From NCBI RefSeq assembly GCF_026151205.1, contig NC_087080.1, positions 505,812 to 569,811 on the forward strand: a DNA stretch of 64,000 nucleotides. Direction: 5' to 3'. Positions 35,641-49,307 of the stretch are shown in pieces. A program made the position numbers and the translations under genes. Source of the stretch: Bolinopsis microptera. Lineage: Eukaryota > Ctenophora > Tentaculata > Lobata > Bolinopsidae. The notes beneath the pieces were generated by a model that was not told the origin of the DNA, did not search any database, and saw nothing but the letters and a program-made list of their open reading frames with translations. Positions within the stretch are counted from its first letter, which is position 1, and the number at the start of each line of letters is the position of its first letter.

Positions 35641-37771
35641 TGAAGAGCACTGGAATCTGATTCAGGCCAATGCCAACACCATTGCTGAAGCTGTTCCAGT
35701 CGTCAAATTGAGGATAAATCGTGCAGGTGCAATAAAATCACGATCGGTCTGGGACAAACCATGTCTAATCAAGGCACGGAAGCTAAAAGAAAAACTGTGG
35801 TCTATTTTTGAAAGCGACCCGACATCAAAAAACCTGAATCATGCACTACATCAGCAGGGTGCTTACGAGAAGAAGCAACAGCAGCTCATGATATGCTATG
35901 AGAATAAAGCAGCAGCCCAGCTAAAAATAAATCCAAAAGCTTTCTACAGCTATATGAACTCCAAGCGCAAGATTAAGGCTGCAATATCTGGAATCAGAGA
36001 TGCTAGTGGGGATGAACTCCACTCAGCACATGATATGGCTAACCAACTTGGGATTTTCTTTGAGAGCACGTTTGTAACGGAGGATCAGGCCTCAATACCT
36101 GACCCACTACCCGGAGACAGCGCAAAGGAGACGATTCCTGACCTGAAATTCAATACAAGTGAAGTTCAAGATCAACTTCGTAAAGTTAACATCTGGAAAT
36201 CCGTTGGACCTGATGATATACACCCCAAGCTTTTGAAAACACTAGCCGAAAACAAACAGTTTGCTGATTCAGTCACAGCACTGTTCCAAAAATGCTACAA
36301 CGACGGAAAGATTCCCGAAATCTGGAAGCAAGCAAATGTCACTGCATTGCATAAAAAGGGGGATAAATCCCAAGCCAGCAACTATCGCCCTATTAGCCTA
36401 ACGTGTGTTCTTTCCAAGATCTTTGAGAGGTTTTTAAGAAACCATATTCTAGCTCACGTATCCCCCATGATTGTGAATGAACAACACGGTTTCCTACCAG
36501 AAAGATCCTGCGTCTCGAACCTCCTGGAATGTATGGACATTGTCAGTGAGATACTAGAGAAGGACGGGTCAGCTGATATACTGTATCTCGATTTTCAGAA
36601 GGCTTTTGATTCTGTATCACACAAACGATTGCTGAGAAAATTGCAATCCTTTGGAATATCTGGCAACACCCTTGCAGTCGTGGAAGACTTTCTAACAGGA
36701 AGAACATTTCGCGTCAGGGTTGGATCATCATTTTCTAGAGTCTTTGCTGTAACATCCGGGGTCCCTCAAGGAACCGTGCTGGGCCCCCTGCTCTTCCTGC
36801 TCTTCATAAATGATCTCCCTGATGGAATTGAGAGCTTCGTATCACTCTTTGCTGACGATCTTAAGCTAGTAACGAGCACAGCTAAGCACAGTGTTGCACA
36901 AGATGATATACTGAAACTCAATGCGTGGGAGAAGGAATGGCTCCTAAGATTCAATGTGAAGGATGGCAAGTGTAAGGTTCTACATATTGGGCGTAACAAT
37001 CCAATGCATGAGTACTTCATGAATGGGGAATGCCTCCCCCAAGTGAAGTCAGAAAAGGATCTTGGAGTTCTAACTACCAGAAACCTGGACTGGAGTGACC
37101 ATATAGATAAGTCCGTGAATAAAGCAAAGTCTGTTATAGGCTGGATCAAACGAAGCTTGATCTGCCGTAACAAATTTGTTATGCTAAATGTCTACCGAAC
37201 TCTAGTTCGACCTCACATCGAATACGCTGTGCAAGTGTGGAATCTACCAGCAGAGCACGGAAACTGGAGGACTATTAAGAAGATAGAAGATGTTCAAAGA
37301 GAATTTACACGAATAATCGACGGGATTGGTATCCTACCATACGACGAGAGACTGAGAATCCTCCAGTTAACAACACTACTGGAGCGCCGTATGAGGGGTG
37401 ATCTTATTGAAACCTTTAAAATAACGACGGGTAAAGTGGACTATGGACAAGATCTTTTCAGGATATCACGTAGTGGTACCAAGATCCTAAAAGATAAAAG
37501 AGGAAATCAGGTCCTCAGTAACCGGGTTGCCAATTACTGGAACAAAGTACCAAGTTCGGTTAAAGAAGCCAGTTCAGTAGACGCATTCAAAGCTCGACTT
37601 CAATGTTATAAAAATGAACTGATAGCGAGTGGAGCATCGTCGAAGGGTCACTTCTGGGATCTCAGCGAAACCTTGATGTCAAAAATAAATACATGTGAGC
37701 ATGATTCATATGCATATTTCATGTCTAATAACCCATTGATTGCTAAATACCGAGGAATCAATGTATCTTGA
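35640..37771 (+). CDS. LINE reverse transcriptase (CR1-like), fused in frame to satellite
   Basis: About 710 residues of non-LTR reverse transcriptase. Motifs in order: SNYRPISLTCVLSKIFERF, EQHGFLPERSCVSNLLE, ILYLDFQKAFDSVSHKRLL (first catalytic Asp), SGVPQGTVLGPLLFLLFIND, the catalytic FADDLKLV, then CR1-type C-terminal signatures (RTLVRPHIEYAVQVWN; NRVANYWNKVPSSV). The frame continues upstream into the satellite, so the longest open frame starts with a repeat-derived MPLFYSVLYTDTLFLH stretch at 35432. That leader is accidental. No native start or endonuclease is present, so this is a truncated but otherwise undamaged copy. Confidence 0.9.
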
Positions 37772-37950
37772 TTAATAAATTCAGAACTACATGTTAACGT
37801 CCTTAAAATAATTAATCATTACATGTTCCGGATAGGAACATTTTTCTTTTTGAAAATATTGTGCGAACTGCAATAGCGTAGAGTGCAGTTGGGTTTCAAG
37901 TTTTGTCGAGATGGCTATGTGGCCATAATCCTATTATTATTATTATTATT
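35640..37950 (+). mobile_element. 5'-truncated CR1-like LINE inserted in the 46-bp satellite
   Basis: The left junction falls inside a satellite unit (CAGTTTTAT|TGAAG) and the right junction is a (TTA)n tail running into TATATACTGACAC. TTTAT at both sides could be a short target duplication or microhomology. The reverse transcriptase frame is intact but the endonuclease region is absent. Confidence 0.85.
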
Positions 37951-40346
37951 TATATACTGACACTCTGTTTTCACATTCTATTATTTTACTCAGTTTTATG
38001 TACTGGCACTCTGTTTTTACATGCCACTATTTTACTCAGTTTTATATACTGGCACTCTGTTTTTACATGCCACTATTTTACTCAGTTTTATATACTGGCA
38101 CTCTGTTTTTACATGCCACTATTTTACTCAGTTTTATATACTGACACTCTGTTTTCACATTCTATTATTTTACTCAGTTTTATGTACTGGCACTCTGTTT
38201 TTACATGCCACTATTTTACTCAGTTTTATATACTGGCACTCTGTTTTTACATGCCACTATTTTACTCAGTTTTATATACTGGCACTCTGTTTTTACATGC
38301 CACTATTTTACTCAGTTTTATATACTGATACTCTGTTTTTACATGCCACTATTTTACTCAGTTTTATATACTGGCACTCTGTTTTTACATGCCACTATTT
38401 TACTCAGTTTTATATACTGGCACTCTGTTTTTACATGCCACTATTTTACTCAGTTTTATATACTGGCACTCTGTTTTTACATGCCACTATTTTACTCAGT
38501 TTTATATACTGACACTCTGTTTTCACATTCTATTATTTTACTCAGTTTTATGTACTGGCACTCTGTTTTTACATGCCACTATTTTACTCAGTTTTATATA
38601 CTGGCACTCTGTTTTTACATGCCACTATTTTACTCAGTTTTATATACTGGCACTCTGTTTTTACATGCCACTATTTTACTCAGTTTTATATACTGATACT
38701 CTGTTTTTACATGCCACTATTTTACTCAGTTTTATATACTGGCACTCTGTTTTTACATGCCACTATTTTACTCAGTTTTATATACTGGCACTCTGTTTTT
38801 ACATGCCACTATTTTACTCAGTTTTATATACTGGCACTCTGTTTTTACATGCCACTATTTTACTCAGTTTTATATACTGACACTCTGTTTTTACATGCCA
38901 CTATTTTACTCAGTTTTATATACTGACACTCTGTTTTTACATGCCACTATTTTACTCAGTTTTATGTACTGACACTCTGTTTTTACATGCCACTATTTTA
39001 CTCAGTTTTATATACTGGCACTCTGTTTTTACATGCCACTATTTTGCTCAGTTTTATATACTGGCACTCTGTTTTTACATGCCACTATTTTACTCAGTTT
39101 TATATACTGACACTCTGTTTTTACATGCCACTATTTTGCTCAGTTTTATATACTGGTACTCTGTTTTTACATGCCACTTTTTTACTCAGTTTTATATACT
39201 GGCACTCTGTTTTTACATGCCACTATTTTACTCAGTTTTATATACTGACACTCTGTTTTTACATGCCACTATTTTACTCAGTTTTATATACTGACACTCT
39301 GTTTTTACATGCCACTATTTTACTCAGTTTTATCTACTGGCACTCTGTTTTTACATGCCACTATTTTACTCAGTTTTATGTACTGACACTCAGTTTTTAC
39401 ATGCCACTATTTTAATCAGTTTTATATACTGACACTCTGTTTTTACATGCCACTATTTTACTCAGTTTTATATACTGACACTCTGTTTTTACATGCCACT
39501 ATTTTACTCAGTTTTATATACTGACACTCTGTTTTTACATGCCACTATTTTACTCAGTTTTATATACTGGCACTCTGTTTTTACATGCCACTATTTTGCT
39601 CAGTTTTATGTACTGACACTCTGTTTTTACATGCCACTATTTTACTCAGTTTTATATACTGACACTCTGTTTTTACATGCCACTATTTTACTCAGTTTTA
39701 TATACTGACACTTTGTTTTTACATGCCACTATTTTACTCAGTTTTATATACTGACACTGTTTTTACATGCCACTATTTTACTCAGTTTTATATACTGACA
39801 CTCTGTTTTTACATGCCACTATTTTACTCAGTTTTATATACTGACACTCTGTTTTTACATGCCACTATTTTACTCAGTTTTATATACTGACACTCTGTTT
39901 TTACATGCCACTATTTTACTCAGTTTTATATACTGACACTCTGTTTTTACATGCCACTATTTTGCTCAGTTTTATGTACTGACACTCTGTTTTTACATGC
40001 CACTATTTTACTCAGTTTTATATACTGGCACTCTGTTTTTACATGCCACTATTTTACTCAGTTTTATATACTGGCACTCTGTTTTTACATGCCACTATTT
40101 TACTCAGTTTTATATACTGACACTCTGTTTTTACATGCCACTATTTTACTCAGTTTTATATACTGACACTCTGTTTTTACATGCCACTATTTTACTCAGT
40201 TTTATATACTGACACTCTGTTTTTACATGCCACTATTTTACTCAGTTTTATATACTGACACTCTGTTTTTACATGCCACTATTTTACTCAGTTTTATATA
40301 CTGACACTCAGTTTTTACATGCCACTATTTTACTCAGTTTTATATA
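37950..40346. repeat. 46-bp satellite, right part, with higher-order structure
   Basis: About 52 units. A TTCACATTCTATTATTTTAC variant recurs at about 37972, 38156 and 38524, and a GATACTCTG variant at about 38326 and 38694. This gives 184-bp (4 unit) and 368-bp (8 unit) higher-order periods in the left 1 kb. The right part is less ordered. Overlapping open frames every 184 bp (MPLFYSVLYT...) come from the period. Confidence 0.97.
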
Positions 40347-40534
40347 ATTTCAAGCAAACTTCAGTTAGTGTAAAGTAAAGAGCGCTGAATAGTGAACAGT
40401 GGTGCCTCCATTATAACTTGGTGGATATTGCAGATAATTTCAAGCAAACTTCAGTTAGTGAGTGTCTATAAGGCTAGTGTAAAGTAATGTGATATTTAGC
40501 GGTTGTACGCACTTTCTAAGATCGTTTGTTTGTT

Positions 40535-40640
40535 CGTTTGTGTCTGTGTGTCTGTGTGTCTGTGTGTCTGTGTGTCTGTGTGTGTGTGTCTGTGTGTCTG
40601 TGTGTCTGTGTGTCTGTGTGTCAGTGTGTGTGTTTGTAGA
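40535..40640. repeat. (TGTGTGTC)n microsatellite
   Basis: Imperfect TG/TC-rich tract of about 100 bp between two satellites. Confidence 0.93.
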
Positions 40641-41603
40641 GTAACAGTAGTGGCTACACTACTAGTTAGTGTAGAGTAACAAGTACTTGTAGAGTTACAG
40701 TAGCTACACTACTAGTTAGTGTAGAGTAACAGTAGTGGCTGCACTACTAGTTAGTGTAGAGTAACAGTAGTGGCTGCACTACTAGTTAGTGTAGAGTAAC
40801 AAGTACTTGTAGAGTAGTTAGTGTAGAGTAACAAGTACTTGTAGAGTTACAGTAGTGGCTACACTACTAGTTAGTGTAGAGTAACAAGTACTTGTAGAGT
40901 TACAGTAGTGGCTACACTACTAGTTAGTGTAGAGTAACAAGTACTTGTAGAGTTACAGTAGTGGCTACACTACTAGTTAGTGTAGAGTAACAGTAGTGGC
41001 TGCACTACTAGTTAGTGTAGAGTAACAAGTACTTGTAGAGTAACAGTAGTGGCTGCACTACTAGTTAGTGTAGAGTAACAAGTACTTGTAGAGTAGTTAG
41101 TGTAGAGTAACAAGTACTTGTAGAGTTACAGTAGCTACACTACTAGTTAGTGTAGAGTAACAAGTACTTGTAGAGTAACAGTAGTGGCTGCACTACTAGT
41201 TAGTGTAGAGTAACAAGTACTTGTAGAGTAACAGTAGTGGCTGCACTACTAGTTAGTGTAGAGTAACAAGTACTTGTAGAGTAACAGTAGTGGCTACACT
41301 ACTAGTTAGTGTAGAGTAACAAGTACTTGTAGAGTAGTTAGTGTAGAGTAACAAGTACTTGTAGAGTTACAGTAGTGGCTACACTACTAGTTAGTGTAGA
41401 GTAACAAGTACTTGTAGAGTAACAGTAGTGGCTGCACTACTAGTTAGTGTAGAGTAACAAGTACTTGTAGAGTTACAGTAGTGGCTGCACTACTAGTTAG
41501 TGTAGAGTAACAAGTACTTGTAGAGTTACAGTAGTGGCTACACTACTAGTTAGTGTAGAGTAACAAGTACTTGTAGAGTTACAGTAGTGGCTACACTACT
41601 AGT
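40641..41603. repeat. 53-bp satellite, left part
   Basis: Units contain TAGTTAGTGTAGAGTAACAA, GTACTTGTAGAGTTACAG and TAGTGGCTGCACTAC. ACAAGTACTTGT is a perfect 12-bp palindrome. Shortened units lacking the last third alternate with full ones. Confidence 0.96.
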
Positions 41604-42016
41604 TATCTTATCTTATCTTATGAGGATTCGTTGCGACGCAACAAGGCCATCGAATGAGTCGACCACCTTTGTTATTTTACTTCGGCATTACCTGCATTAC
41701 AATGTAAACCAGCACTTTCAAGGAAGAGCTTTACAAGAAGCCGAAGGATCGTTCCTAAGGCCAGCAACGGTTAAGGCACTATGCCACACTTTCTTCGCCC
41801 GAGGCTTCGCTGTGTTGATCAAGCACAGCTCCTCATTTAACCCTCACACCCGATTTCTCGAGCATTCGGCTGAGTGAACCGTGGGGCTACATAGACCACT
41901 CGGGATCCTTAGCAGAGCGTCAACGACGCTCACCCCACGACTAGGCAGGCAGTGGGATTCGAACTCGCAATCTTACGATTACAAATCCGATGATCAACCA
42001 ACTACGCTACCTGGCC
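41604..42016 (-). mobile_element. tRNA-derived SINE in the 53-bp satellite
   Basis: The right end, read on the minus strand, is tRNA-like. It begins GGCCAGGTAGCG, with A-box TAGCGTAGTTGG (41998-42009, complement) and B-box GTTCGAATC (41956-41964, complement) at usual spacing. The loop TTTGTAA would place a TGT (Thr) anticodon, but the anticodon stem is mismatched, so it is not a working tRNA. A GC-richer body of about 320 bp follows, ending in a (TAAGA)n-like tail at 41605-41622. TAGTTA flanks both sides, consistent with a short target duplication. A 96-residue + strand frame across it is not a gene. Confidence 0.85.
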
Positions 42017-43172
42017 GTAGTTAGTGTAGAGTAACAAGTACTTGTAGAGTTACAGTAGTGGCTGCACTACTAGTTAGTGTAGAGTAACAAGTACTTGTAG
42101 AGTTACAGTAGCTACACTACTAGTTAGTGTAGAGTAACAAGTACTTGTAGAGTTACAGTAGTGGCTACACTACTAGTTAGTGTAGAGTAACAAGTACTTG
42201 TAGAGTTACAGTAGTGGCTGCACTACTAGTTAGTGTAGAGTAACAAGTACTTGTAGAGTAGTTAGTGTAGAGTAACAAGTACTTGTAGAGTAACAGTAGT
42301 GGCTGCACTACTAGTTAGTGTAGAGTAACAAGTACTTGTAGAGTTACAGTAGTGGCTGCACTAGTAGTTAGTGTAGAGTAACAAGTACTTGTAGAGTAAC
42401 AGTAGTGGCTGCACTACTAGTTAGTGTAGAGTAACAAGTACTTGTAGAGTAACAGTAGTGGCTGCACTACTAGTTAGTGTAGAGTAACAAGTACTTGTAG
42501 CTTTGTAGAGTTACAGTAGTGGCTGCACTAGTAGTTAGTGTAGAGTAACAAGTACTTGTAGAGTTACAGTAGTGGCTGCACTACTAGTTAGTGTAGAGTA
42601 ACAAGTACTTGTAGAGTAGTTAGTGTAGAGTAACAAGTACTTGTAGAGTAGTTAGTGTAGAGTAACAAGTACTTGTAGAGTAACAGTAGTGGCTGCACTA
42701 CTAGTTAGTGTAGAGTAACAAGTACTTGTAGCTTTGTAGAGTTACAGTAGTGGCTGCACTAGTAGTTAGTGTAGAGTAACAAGTACTTGTAGAGTTACAG
42801 TAGTGGCTGCACTACTAGTTAGTGTAGAGTAACAAGTACTTGTAGAGTTACAGTAGTGGCTGCACTACTAGTTAGTGTAGAGTAACAAGTACTTGTAGAG
42901 TAGTTAGTGTAGAGTAACAAGTACTTGTAGAGTTACAGTAGCTACACTACTAGTTAGTGTAGAGTAACAAGTACTTGTAGAGTAACAGTAGTGGCTGCAC
43001 TACTAGTTAGTGTAGAGTAACAAGTACTTGTAGAGTAACAGTAGTGGCTACACTACTAGTTAGTGTAGAGTAACAAGTACTTGTAGAGTAGTTAGTGTAG
43101 AGTAACAGGTACTTGTAGAGTAACAGTAGCTACACTACTAGTTAGTGTAGAGTAACAAGTACTTGTAGAGTA
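42017..43172. repeat. 53-bp satellite, right part
   Basis: Continues 40641-41603 in the same orientation. It includes a CTTTGTAGAGTTAC insertion variant at two places (about 42500 and 42731), indicating block duplication of about 230 bp. Confidence 0.96.
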
Positions 43173-43481
43173 AGTTGCCAGCGTATAATGATACTTGTGC
43201 GGACTTGTTATGCTTGGCTATTGCAATTAATGCATATTATATTATATATAATATTATGTTCTCATTATGTAAAGACATGCTGATTGCTGCTCTACCGTCA
43301 TGCGTACAGTACTGTAGTGTTTTATGTACATTTCTATGTACTTTCCGCCTTTAGTTTAGTAGTAATAGTAGTGGTAGTTACCATAGTTACACCACTAGTT
43401 ACCATAGTAATGTTACACTACCTTAAAAGGATATTCTAGGTAAAAAGCTCTCTGTTGTACGAGGCAACCTCTCACTTACTT

Positions 43482-43596
43482 CTAGTAGTGTAACTATGGT
43501 AACACTTACTTCTAGTAGTGTAACTATGGTAACACTTACTTCTAGTAGTGTAACTATGGTAACACTTACTTCTAGTAGTGTAACTATGGTAACACC
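43482..43596. repeat. 30-bp X-box-like repeat, 4 copies
   Basis: Units contain CTTCTAGTAGTGTAACTATG then GTAACACTTA. Confidence 0.93.
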
Positions 43597-44684
43597 CCTG
43601 AAAATGCGCTCCCCTTTTTTTGGTGCCCCTCCCTAATATTGAACAAATTGGGTGATTTTAGAGGATACGCCTGTAAAATCTTTTAAAAAATGTGTTTCTA
43701 GAGCAAAACGCGCAGTTTTGCTAGTACCTCAGTGAAGTTTTCAAAATTGTCCCACATTCAAACGACGATTTGCGACACTACCCCGCGTAGTGCGTCTTAC
43801 TGCAGATTACAAGCACACTCCGCCGATATGAATACGACACAGAGAAGCGTGCCACTATACACACCCACACTATATTTATAGACTGCATGTTACAATCAAA
43901 ATGTACAGGATATGTAGCTGTTTGTTGTGAGTATGTTCGTTTGTGTATGTCGTGTGAAGGTGTGATGAGTCTACAGGCAGCTCACTTCAACTTAGTTTCA
44001 ATAGTTTCACTAGTAGTGCACACTTGCTACACGTTATTAATCCTGTGTACTTCAGTACATCTTATTTACCGTATTACCTGCTACTGCTAGCCTGTATCTA
44101 CTGTGTTACTACATCACTTGTTGTAAAGGTGATCATATCAGCTCTATCTTAATATATTGCGTGCCTTACTTAGCGGGGCCCAGTTTAGCTTGTATCTGTA
44201 TAGTGCTATTATATGGTTTTGTATCATGATTGAAACATTTGTCTGACTCAACCGGTCGTTTCATTTTGTATATATAGTGTGTATTGTTACATTGTATTGC
44301 TCATTATTCACCCTATACGTCTATGTATATAATATATAATATATATATATTATAGATACGTCTAGGTTTCATCTCATTAAATATTATGGTATTAGATGTT
44401 TTATGTATCACACATTTCCAGTCGTGCGATTGCCTTGTAACCATGGTAACTCCTCTCGTTTACATAGCTCCAGAGACATAAGGGTACTAGTATTGTTATA
44501 TCTCGGACTATACGTATCTCATATCTTCTTATTAGATTATTCTGTTAATGTGTTCTCCTAACTTGAATACCTATTGTTATATTGCAGACAATCACTGAGC
44601 AAATTTAAATTCCAACTGGCGACTACTGCATAATTTTACTGTAGGAACTGAAAACCTTATTTTAAACTTTAAACTAGAATAGAT
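43597..44684. other. Unique spacer, no gene recognised
   Basis: About 1.1 kb without tandem repeats. A 67-residue open frame at 43887-44090 is Cys- and Val-rich but has no motif I recognise. GTAACCATGGTAAC lies at about 44437. It could hold an unrecognised exon. Confidence 0.45.
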
Positions 44685-47478
44685 ATACGTTAAGATGCAC
44701 ACTAGATATACGTTAAGAAACACACTAGATATACGTTAAGATACACACTAGATATACGTTAAGATACACACTAGATATACGTTAAGATACACACTAGATA
44801 TACGTTAAGATACACACTAGATATACGTTAAGAAACACACTAGATATACGTTAAGATACACACTAGATATACGTTGAGATACACACTAGATATACGTTAA
44901 GATACACACTAGATATACGTTGAGATACACACTAGATATATACGTTAAGATACACACTAGATATACGTTGAGATACACACTAGATATACGTTAAGATACA
45001 CACTAGATATACGTTAAGATACACACTAGATATACGTTAAGATACACACTAGATATACGTTAAGATACACATTAGATATACGTTAAGATACACACTAGAT
45101 ATACGTTAAGATACACACTAGATATACGTTAATATACACACTAGATATACGTTAAGATACACACTAGATATACGTTAAGATACACACTAGATATACGTTA
45201 AGATACACACTAGATATACGTTAAGATACACACTAGATATACGTTGAGATACACACTAGATATACGTTAAGATACACACTAGATATACGTTAAGATACAC
45301 ACTAGATATACGTTAAGATACACACTAGATATACGTTAAGATACACACTAGATATACGTTAAGATACACACTAGATATACGTTAAGATACACACTAGATA
45401 TACGTTAAGATACACACTAGATATACGTTGAGATACACACTAGATATACGTTAAGATACACACTAGATATACGTTAAGATACACACTAGATATACGTTAA
45501 GATACACACTAGATATACGTTGAGATACACACTAGATATACGTTAAGATACACACTAGATATACGTTAAGATACACACTAGATATACGTTAAGATACACA
45601 CTAGATATACGTTAAGATACACACTAGATATACGTTAAGATACACACTAGATATACGTTAAGATACACACTAGATATACGTTAAGATACACACTAGATAT
45701 ACGTTAAGATACACACTAGATATACGTTAAGATACACACTAGATATACGTTAAGATACACACTAGATATACGTTAAGATACACACTAGATATACGTTAAG
45801 ATACACACTAGATATACGTTAAAGATACACACTAGATATACGTTGAGATACACACTAGATATACGTTGAGATACACACTAGATATACGTTGAGATACACA
45901 CTAGATATACGTTAAGATACACACTAGATATACGTTAAGATACACACTAGATATACGTTAAGATACACACTAGATATACGTTAAGATACACACTAGATAT
46001 ACGTTAAGATACACACTAGATATACGTTAAGATACACACTAGATATACGTTAAGATACACACTAGATATACGTTAAGATACACACTAGATATACGTTAAG
46101 ATACACACTAGATATACGTTGAGATACACACTAGATATACGTTAAGATACACACTAGATATACGTTGAGATACACACTAGATATACGTTAAGATACACAC
46201 TAGATATACGTTGAGATACACACTAGATATACGTTAAGATACACACTAGATATACGTTAGATACACACTAGATATACGTTAAGATACACACTAGATATAC
46301 GTTAAGATACACACTAGATATACGTTAAGATACACACTAGATATACGTTAAGATACACACTAGATATACGTTAAGATACACACTAGATATACGTTAAGAT
46401 ACACACTAGATATACGTTAAGATACACACTAGATATACGTTAAGATACACACTAGATATACGTTAAGATACACACTAGATATACGTTAAGATACACACTA
46501 GATATACGTTAAGATACACACTAGATATACGTTAAGATACACACTAGATATACGTTAAGATACACACTAGATATACGTTAAGATACACACTAGATATACG
46601 TTAAGATACACACTAGATATACGTTAAGATACACACTAGATATACGTTAAGATACACACTAGATATACGTTAAGATACACACTAGATATACGTTAAGATA
46701 CACACTAGATATACGTTGAGATACACACTAGATATACGTTAAGATACACACTAGATATACGTTGAGATACACACTAGATATACGTTGAGATACACACTAG
46801 ATATACGTTAAGATACACACTAGATATACGTTGAGATACACACTAGATATACGTTAAGATACACACTAGATATACGTTAAGATACACACTAGATATACGT
46901 TAAGATACACACTAGATATACGTTAAGATACACACTAGATATACGTTAAGATACACACTAGATATACGTTAAGATACACACTAGATATACGTTAAGATAC
47001 ACACTAGATATACGTTAAGATACACACTAGATATACGTTAAGATACACACTAGATATACGTTAAGATACACACTAGATATACGTTGAGATACACACTAGA
47101 TATACGTTGAGATACACACTAGATATACGTTGAGATACACACTAGATATACGTTGAGATACACACTAGATATACGTTAAGATACACACTAGATATACGTT
47201 AAGATACACACTAGATATACGTTAAGATACACACTAGATATACGTTAAGATACACACTAGATATACGTTAAGAAACACACTAGATATACGTTAAGATACA
47301 CACTAGATATACGTTGAGATACACACTAGATATACGTTAAGATACACACTAGATATACGTTGAGATACACACTAGATATACGTTAAGATACACACTAGAT
47401 ATACGTTGAGATACACACTAGATATACGTTAAGATACACACTAGATATACGTTGAGATACACACTAGATATACGTTAA
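44685..47478. repeat. 23-bp satellite (CTAGATATACGTTAAGATAC core), about 120 copies
   Basis: The longest array in the window, 2.8 kb, very homogeneous. The only common variant is GTTGAGAT for GTTAAGAT, distributed unevenly and sometimes alternating unit by unit. A few AAGAAAC and TTAATAT variants occur. Confidence 0.98.
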
Positions 47479-47529
47479 GTGTCCCCGGTAGTCTTGGTAT
47501 AATCTTACAACACACTAACGACTCGTTCC

Positions 47530-47655
47530 TACTATATAAACTACTATATAAACTACTATATAAACTACTATATAAACTACTATATATTACTGTTAGTACA
47601 GTCAAATTTGACTGTACTATGTATATAAACTACTATATAAACTACTATATAAGAT
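47530..47655. repeat. 12-bp (ACTACTATATAA)n repeat around a 26-bp palindrome
   Basis: Eight or so ACTATATAA-type units flank a perfect 26-bp palindrome at 47594-47619, whose half is TAGTACAGTCAAA. Confidence 0.92.
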
Positions 47656-47811
47656 ATTATTATCAGGTGGAATGTAAGCGATAGTAGTAGTCCCTTACAA
47701 GTAGTATTATTGCAGTGTAATAGAGTAATCCCTATAATGCACTGTTATCTTGTTGTGTTCTTTAGATCCTAATGTTATCTTGTTGTGTTCTTTGATTTAG
47801 TGTAAAACTTG

Positions 47812-48220
47812 ACTAAAGTTACAGTACACGCTACTATTAAGGTCCCTGTAACGTTACAGTACACACTACTATTAAGGTCCCTGTAACGTTACAGTACACA
47901 CTACTATTAAGGTCCCTGTAACGTTACAGTACACGCTATTATTAAGGTCCGTGTAACGTTACAGTACACACTACTATTAAGGTCCCTGTAACGTTACAGT
48001 ACACGCTACTATTAAGGTCCCTGTAACGTTACAGTACACGCTACTATTAAGGTCCCTGTAACGTTACAGTACACGCTACTATTAAGGTCCCTGTAACGTT
48101 ACAGTACACGCTACTATTAAGGTCCCTGTAACGTTACAGTGCACACTACTATTAAGGTCCCTGTAACGTTACAGTACACGCTACTATTAAGGTCCCTGTA
48201 ACGTTACAGTGTACACTATT
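47812..48220. repeat. 35-bp minisatellite, about 12 copies
   Basis: Units contain GTTACAGTACACGCTACTAT then TAAGGTCCCTGTAAC. GTAACGTTAC at the unit junction is palindromic. Confidence 0.95.
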
Positions 48221-48465
48221 TAACAAATCAGCCAGTCACTAGTTGTGATGTCATGACACGTGCCGCAACGCACCACGTGCGCACATCTCGCAATCATTTA
48301 CACATAAATCTGTGCTAATAGCGCTAATCTATGTGTCTCTGAATATTGATTACGCTTTTCTTCTCATCTTTTATTGTTTATTCTTCATATTCTTTGTTTG
48401 GAAGTGTGTTTGCTGAACACACTCATATATACACTCTACAAGTCATGTAGCTGGGCTTGTGGACC
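48221..48465. other. Spacer with E-boxes
   Basis: Two CACGTG motifs (GACACGTGCC and CCACGTGCG, about 48256 and 48274). No gene. Confidence 0.45.
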
Positions 48466-49080
48466 AGTCTGCCTGTATTACCATGGTAACCGCACAGTCT
48501 GCCAGTATTACCATGGTAACCGCACAGTCTGCCAGTATTACCATGGTAACGGCACAGTCTGCCAGTATTACCATGGTAACCGCACAGTCTGCCAGTATTA
48601 CCATGGTAACTGCACAGTCTGCCAGTATTACCATGGTAACTGCACAGTCTGCCAGTATTACCATGGTAACCGCACAGTCTGCCAGTATTACCATGGTAAC
48701 CGCACAGTCTGCCAGTATTACCATGGTAACCGCACAGTCTGCCAGTATTACCATGGTAACCGCACAGTCTGCCAGTATTACCATGGTAACCGCACAGTCT
48801 GCCAGTATTACCATGGTAACCGCACAGTCTGCCAGTATTACCATGGTAACCGCACAGTCTGCCAGTATTACCATGGTAACCGCACAGTCTGCCAGTATTA
48901 CCATGGTAACCGCACAGTCTGCCAGTATTACCATGGTAACCGCACAGTCTGCCTGTATTACCATGGTAACCGCACAGTCTGCCAGTATTACCATGGTAAC
49001 CGCACAGTCTGCCAGTATTACCATGGTAACTGCACAGTCTGCCAGTATTACCATGGTAACTGCACAGTCTGCCAGTATTG
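48466..49080. repeat. 30-bp X-box minisatellite, about 20 copies
   Basis: Units contain GTCTGCCAGTATTACCATGG then TAACCGCACA. TTACCATGGTAA is a perfect palindrome in every copy. With a 30-bp period three long frames stay open (YYHGNRTVCQ, TAQSASITMV, VILADCAVTM). These are by-products. Confidence 0.97.
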
Positions 49081-49307
49081 TCACGTGTCAGGACGACCAG
49101 TATTGTCACTATTCTGGTACCCTCGCTTCTCCATTTCTTATAATCGACCATTACAGCAGACTACTGGGTGCAGAGCTCCTTACAAACTGTAATTATTAGC
49201 TAGTAGTAGTAGTAGCAAGCTACTGCTCCCGCTGCTATTATGCCCTGTGTATTGATTGTAAAGATAAGCCCTTATCAGCTCCGTAATGTTACAGTACACA
49301 CACGGTA

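Noticed and set aside
41940-42016. Minus-strand tRNA gene
   Set aside because: A- and B-boxes are good, but the anticodon stem is mismatched, and the sequence is followed by a SINE body and tail with target-site-like flanks. It is called as a tRNA-derived SINE.
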